Positions 63,069 to 64,000 of a DNA stretch of 64,000 nt are shown one piece after another. The stretch is from assembly GCF_023333585.1 (NCBI RefSeq), contig NZ_JAIQZN010000002.1:93920-157919 (forward strand), in the 5' to 3' direction. The DNA comes from Argonema antarcticum A004/B2 (GTDB lineage: Bacteria; Cyanobacteriota; Cyanobacteriia; Cyanobacteriales; Aerosakkonemataceae). The position numbers and the translations under genes were made by a program. Numbering within the stretch: position 1 is the first letter of the stretch; every line of letters begins with the position of its first letter. The notes under the pieces were generated by a model. It was not told where the DNA came from. It saw only the letters and a program-made list of their open reading frames with translations, and ran no database searches.

Positions 63069-63827
63069 CTAAGGCAACCTAGCTGAAATAGGAGTGAAAG
63101 AGAACATCTGGGGAATACTGCGGGAATAATACAAAAGTCCCAGCAAACAAGCAACCTGAATAGCAGTTAGCCCCAAAAATGGGTGAAAATCTGGCTTAAT
63201 GAAATCGATCGACAAGCGAAAACCTAAATAAGCGATCGCGTAAAACTTAAACAAATCCCCTTCCTGACGAGAGTAGCGGCTGCGGATGAATAAAAATATC
63301 ATTAAAATCAACAAAAATATAACTTCATACAACTGAGTGGGATGGCGAGGAATGCGATCGCCAAAATCGACACCCCAAGGTAAGCTAGTCGCAATACCAT
63401 AAGTGCGATCGCTCAACCCCGTCAAAAAACAGCCAATCCGTCCCACAGCAGTCCCCACAATCAAAGGATAGACAAAAGCATCGCCAGTCGATCGCCTTAC
63501 TCCGATCCACTTTTTCGTCAACTCAACCCCAATCAATCCCCCAAGCAAAGCACCGACTACAGTTTTCCCCTGCAATAAAAGTAAAAGAAAATTTTCCCAA
63601 CTCTGCCAAACTACATCAATATGCTGTAGCAAAACCAGCACCTTAGCACCCACCAAAGCCCCAACCATCCCACCGACGATCACAGAACTGCGTTGCGGCG
63701 AAGAAATAGTATCTTGGCGAACATTACGCAGAACAAGTCGAAAAGCGATCGCATAAGCCAACGACTCAAATAAAATATGAGGATGAATCCGCCAAGAACC
63801 AAGCCACAAATAAACAGGAAAACTCAT
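63069..63827 (-). CDS. prolipoprotein diacylglyceryl transferase (Lgt) family protein
   Basis: Lgt transfers diacylglycerol to the lipobox cysteine of lipoproteins. The 252-residue multi-pass protein has the Lgt-like GRIGCFLTGLSDRTYG, VVGALLGGLIGVELTKKW, and RHPTQLYE (conserved in Lgt). The usual signature GRxGNFxNxE reads GRIGCFLTGL, so Asn and Glu are lost and it may be a divergent paralogue with another role. It reads alone on the minus strand and ends with several membrane segments. Length is close to Lgt (about 260-290). Confidence 0.8.
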   Translation of the reverse strand: MSFPVYLWLGSWRIHPHILFESLAYAIAFRLVLRNVRQDTISSPQRSSVIVGGMVGALVGAKVLVLLQHIDVVWQSWENFLLLLLQGKTVVGALLGGLIGVELTKKWIGVRRSTGDAFVYPLIVGTAVGRIGCFLTGLSDRTYGIATSLPWGVDFGDRIPRHPTQLYEVIFLLILMIFLFIRSRYSRQEGDLFKFYAIAYLGFRLSIDFIKPDFHPFLGLTAIQVACLLGLLYYSRSIPQMFSFTPISARLP

Positions 63828-63895
63828 TCAATTTTAGATTTTAGATTTTAGATTTTGGATTGGGGAATTGGGCAAGAAAAATCAAAAGAAAATTA

Positions 63896-64000
63896 GTCAG
63901 TGGTCAGTTGTCAGTGGTCAGTTGTCAGTTGTCAGTTGTCAGTTGTCAGTGGTCAGTTGTCAGTGGTCAGTTGTCAGTGGTCAGTTGTCAGTGGTCAGTT
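63896..64000 (+). repeat. GTCAGTT/GTCAGTG heptamer array (runs off the window)
   Basis: Fifteen perfect 7-bp units, each GTCAGTG or GTCAGTT, fill 105 bases to the window end and continue beyond. The same heptamers flank the repeats at 1136-1160 and 35816-35840. Confidence 0.95.

Noticed and set aside
63896..64000. CRISPR array at the window end
   Set aside because: Units are 7 bp with no spacers; it is a heptamer tandem repeat.

Overview
The window looks like the chromosome of a filamentous or colonial cyanobacterium. Evidence: the HIP1 octamer GCGATCGC recurs throughout, chlH (Mg-chelatase subunit H) is intact, there is a cyanobacterial-type pyruvate dehydrogenase E2, YlqD, an acyl-ACP/CoA synthetase, several Uma2 endonucleases, and many short dispersed repeats of kinds common in these genomes (heptamer arrays, CTAGGG arrays, MITE-like palindromes, ACAGATGAA-type repeats). 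No prophage, CRISPR array or rRNA was seen. One tRNA-Leu(UAG) lies at 20549-20630.

Layout. 1-6 kb: a quinone oxidoreductase and a three-gene tripartite ABC exporter (adaptor, MacB-like permease, ATPase). 6-8.8 kb (minus strand): a small EACC1-like gene, a caspase fused to a formylglycine-generating-enzyme (FGE/C-type-lectin) domain whose 3' end looks like the variable region of a diversity-generating retroelement (DGR), and a chimeric ORF whose first 21 codons are the start of a DGR avd gene. This is the most notable locus; no reverse transcriptase or template repeat was seen in the window. 8.9-16.8 kb: PDH E2, YlqD, acyl-ACP synthetase, a PARP-like ADP-ribosyltransferase plus partner, RecQ, DUF427. 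17-25 kb: Uma2 genes, fragments of secreted repeat proteins, tRNA, methyltransferase, glycosyltransferase, a truncated glycogen phosphorylase start, a HEAT protein.

25-36 kb is a signalling block: an NCS1-permease/histidine-kinase fusion, a 1471-residue hybrid kinase (CHASE-PAS-PAS-GAF-HK-REC-REC-Hpt), a response-regulator remnant and a Ser/Thr kinase with a pentapeptide tail. 36-42.3 kb is a plastic defence/toxin-antitoxin island: four Uma2 copies (one internally deleted), BrnT/BrnA, HicB plus a stop-codon-inactivated duplicate, and a type II restriction-modification pair, with an ~820-bp segmental duplication carrying a Uma2 gene and the broken start of the methyltransferase.

42.5-57.3 kb holds an unusual lipoprotein, chlH, and a cluster of five proteins sharing a ~35-45-residue 'YYLxxNPDVAxAV...SGxxHFxxxGxxEGR' repeat (a sixth is at 19 kb) joined to different passenger domains (tyrosinase, galactose-binding-like modules, propeller, a shared C-terminal domain). 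57.4-64 kb: lipid-A-disaccharide-synthase-like protein, NmrA-like reductase, membrane protein, a radical SAM enzyme of the MJ0619/Tes type, a damaged ABC permease, an Lgt-family protein and a heptamer array running off the end. Functions given are homology judgements made by eye from sequence motifs; no database search was run.
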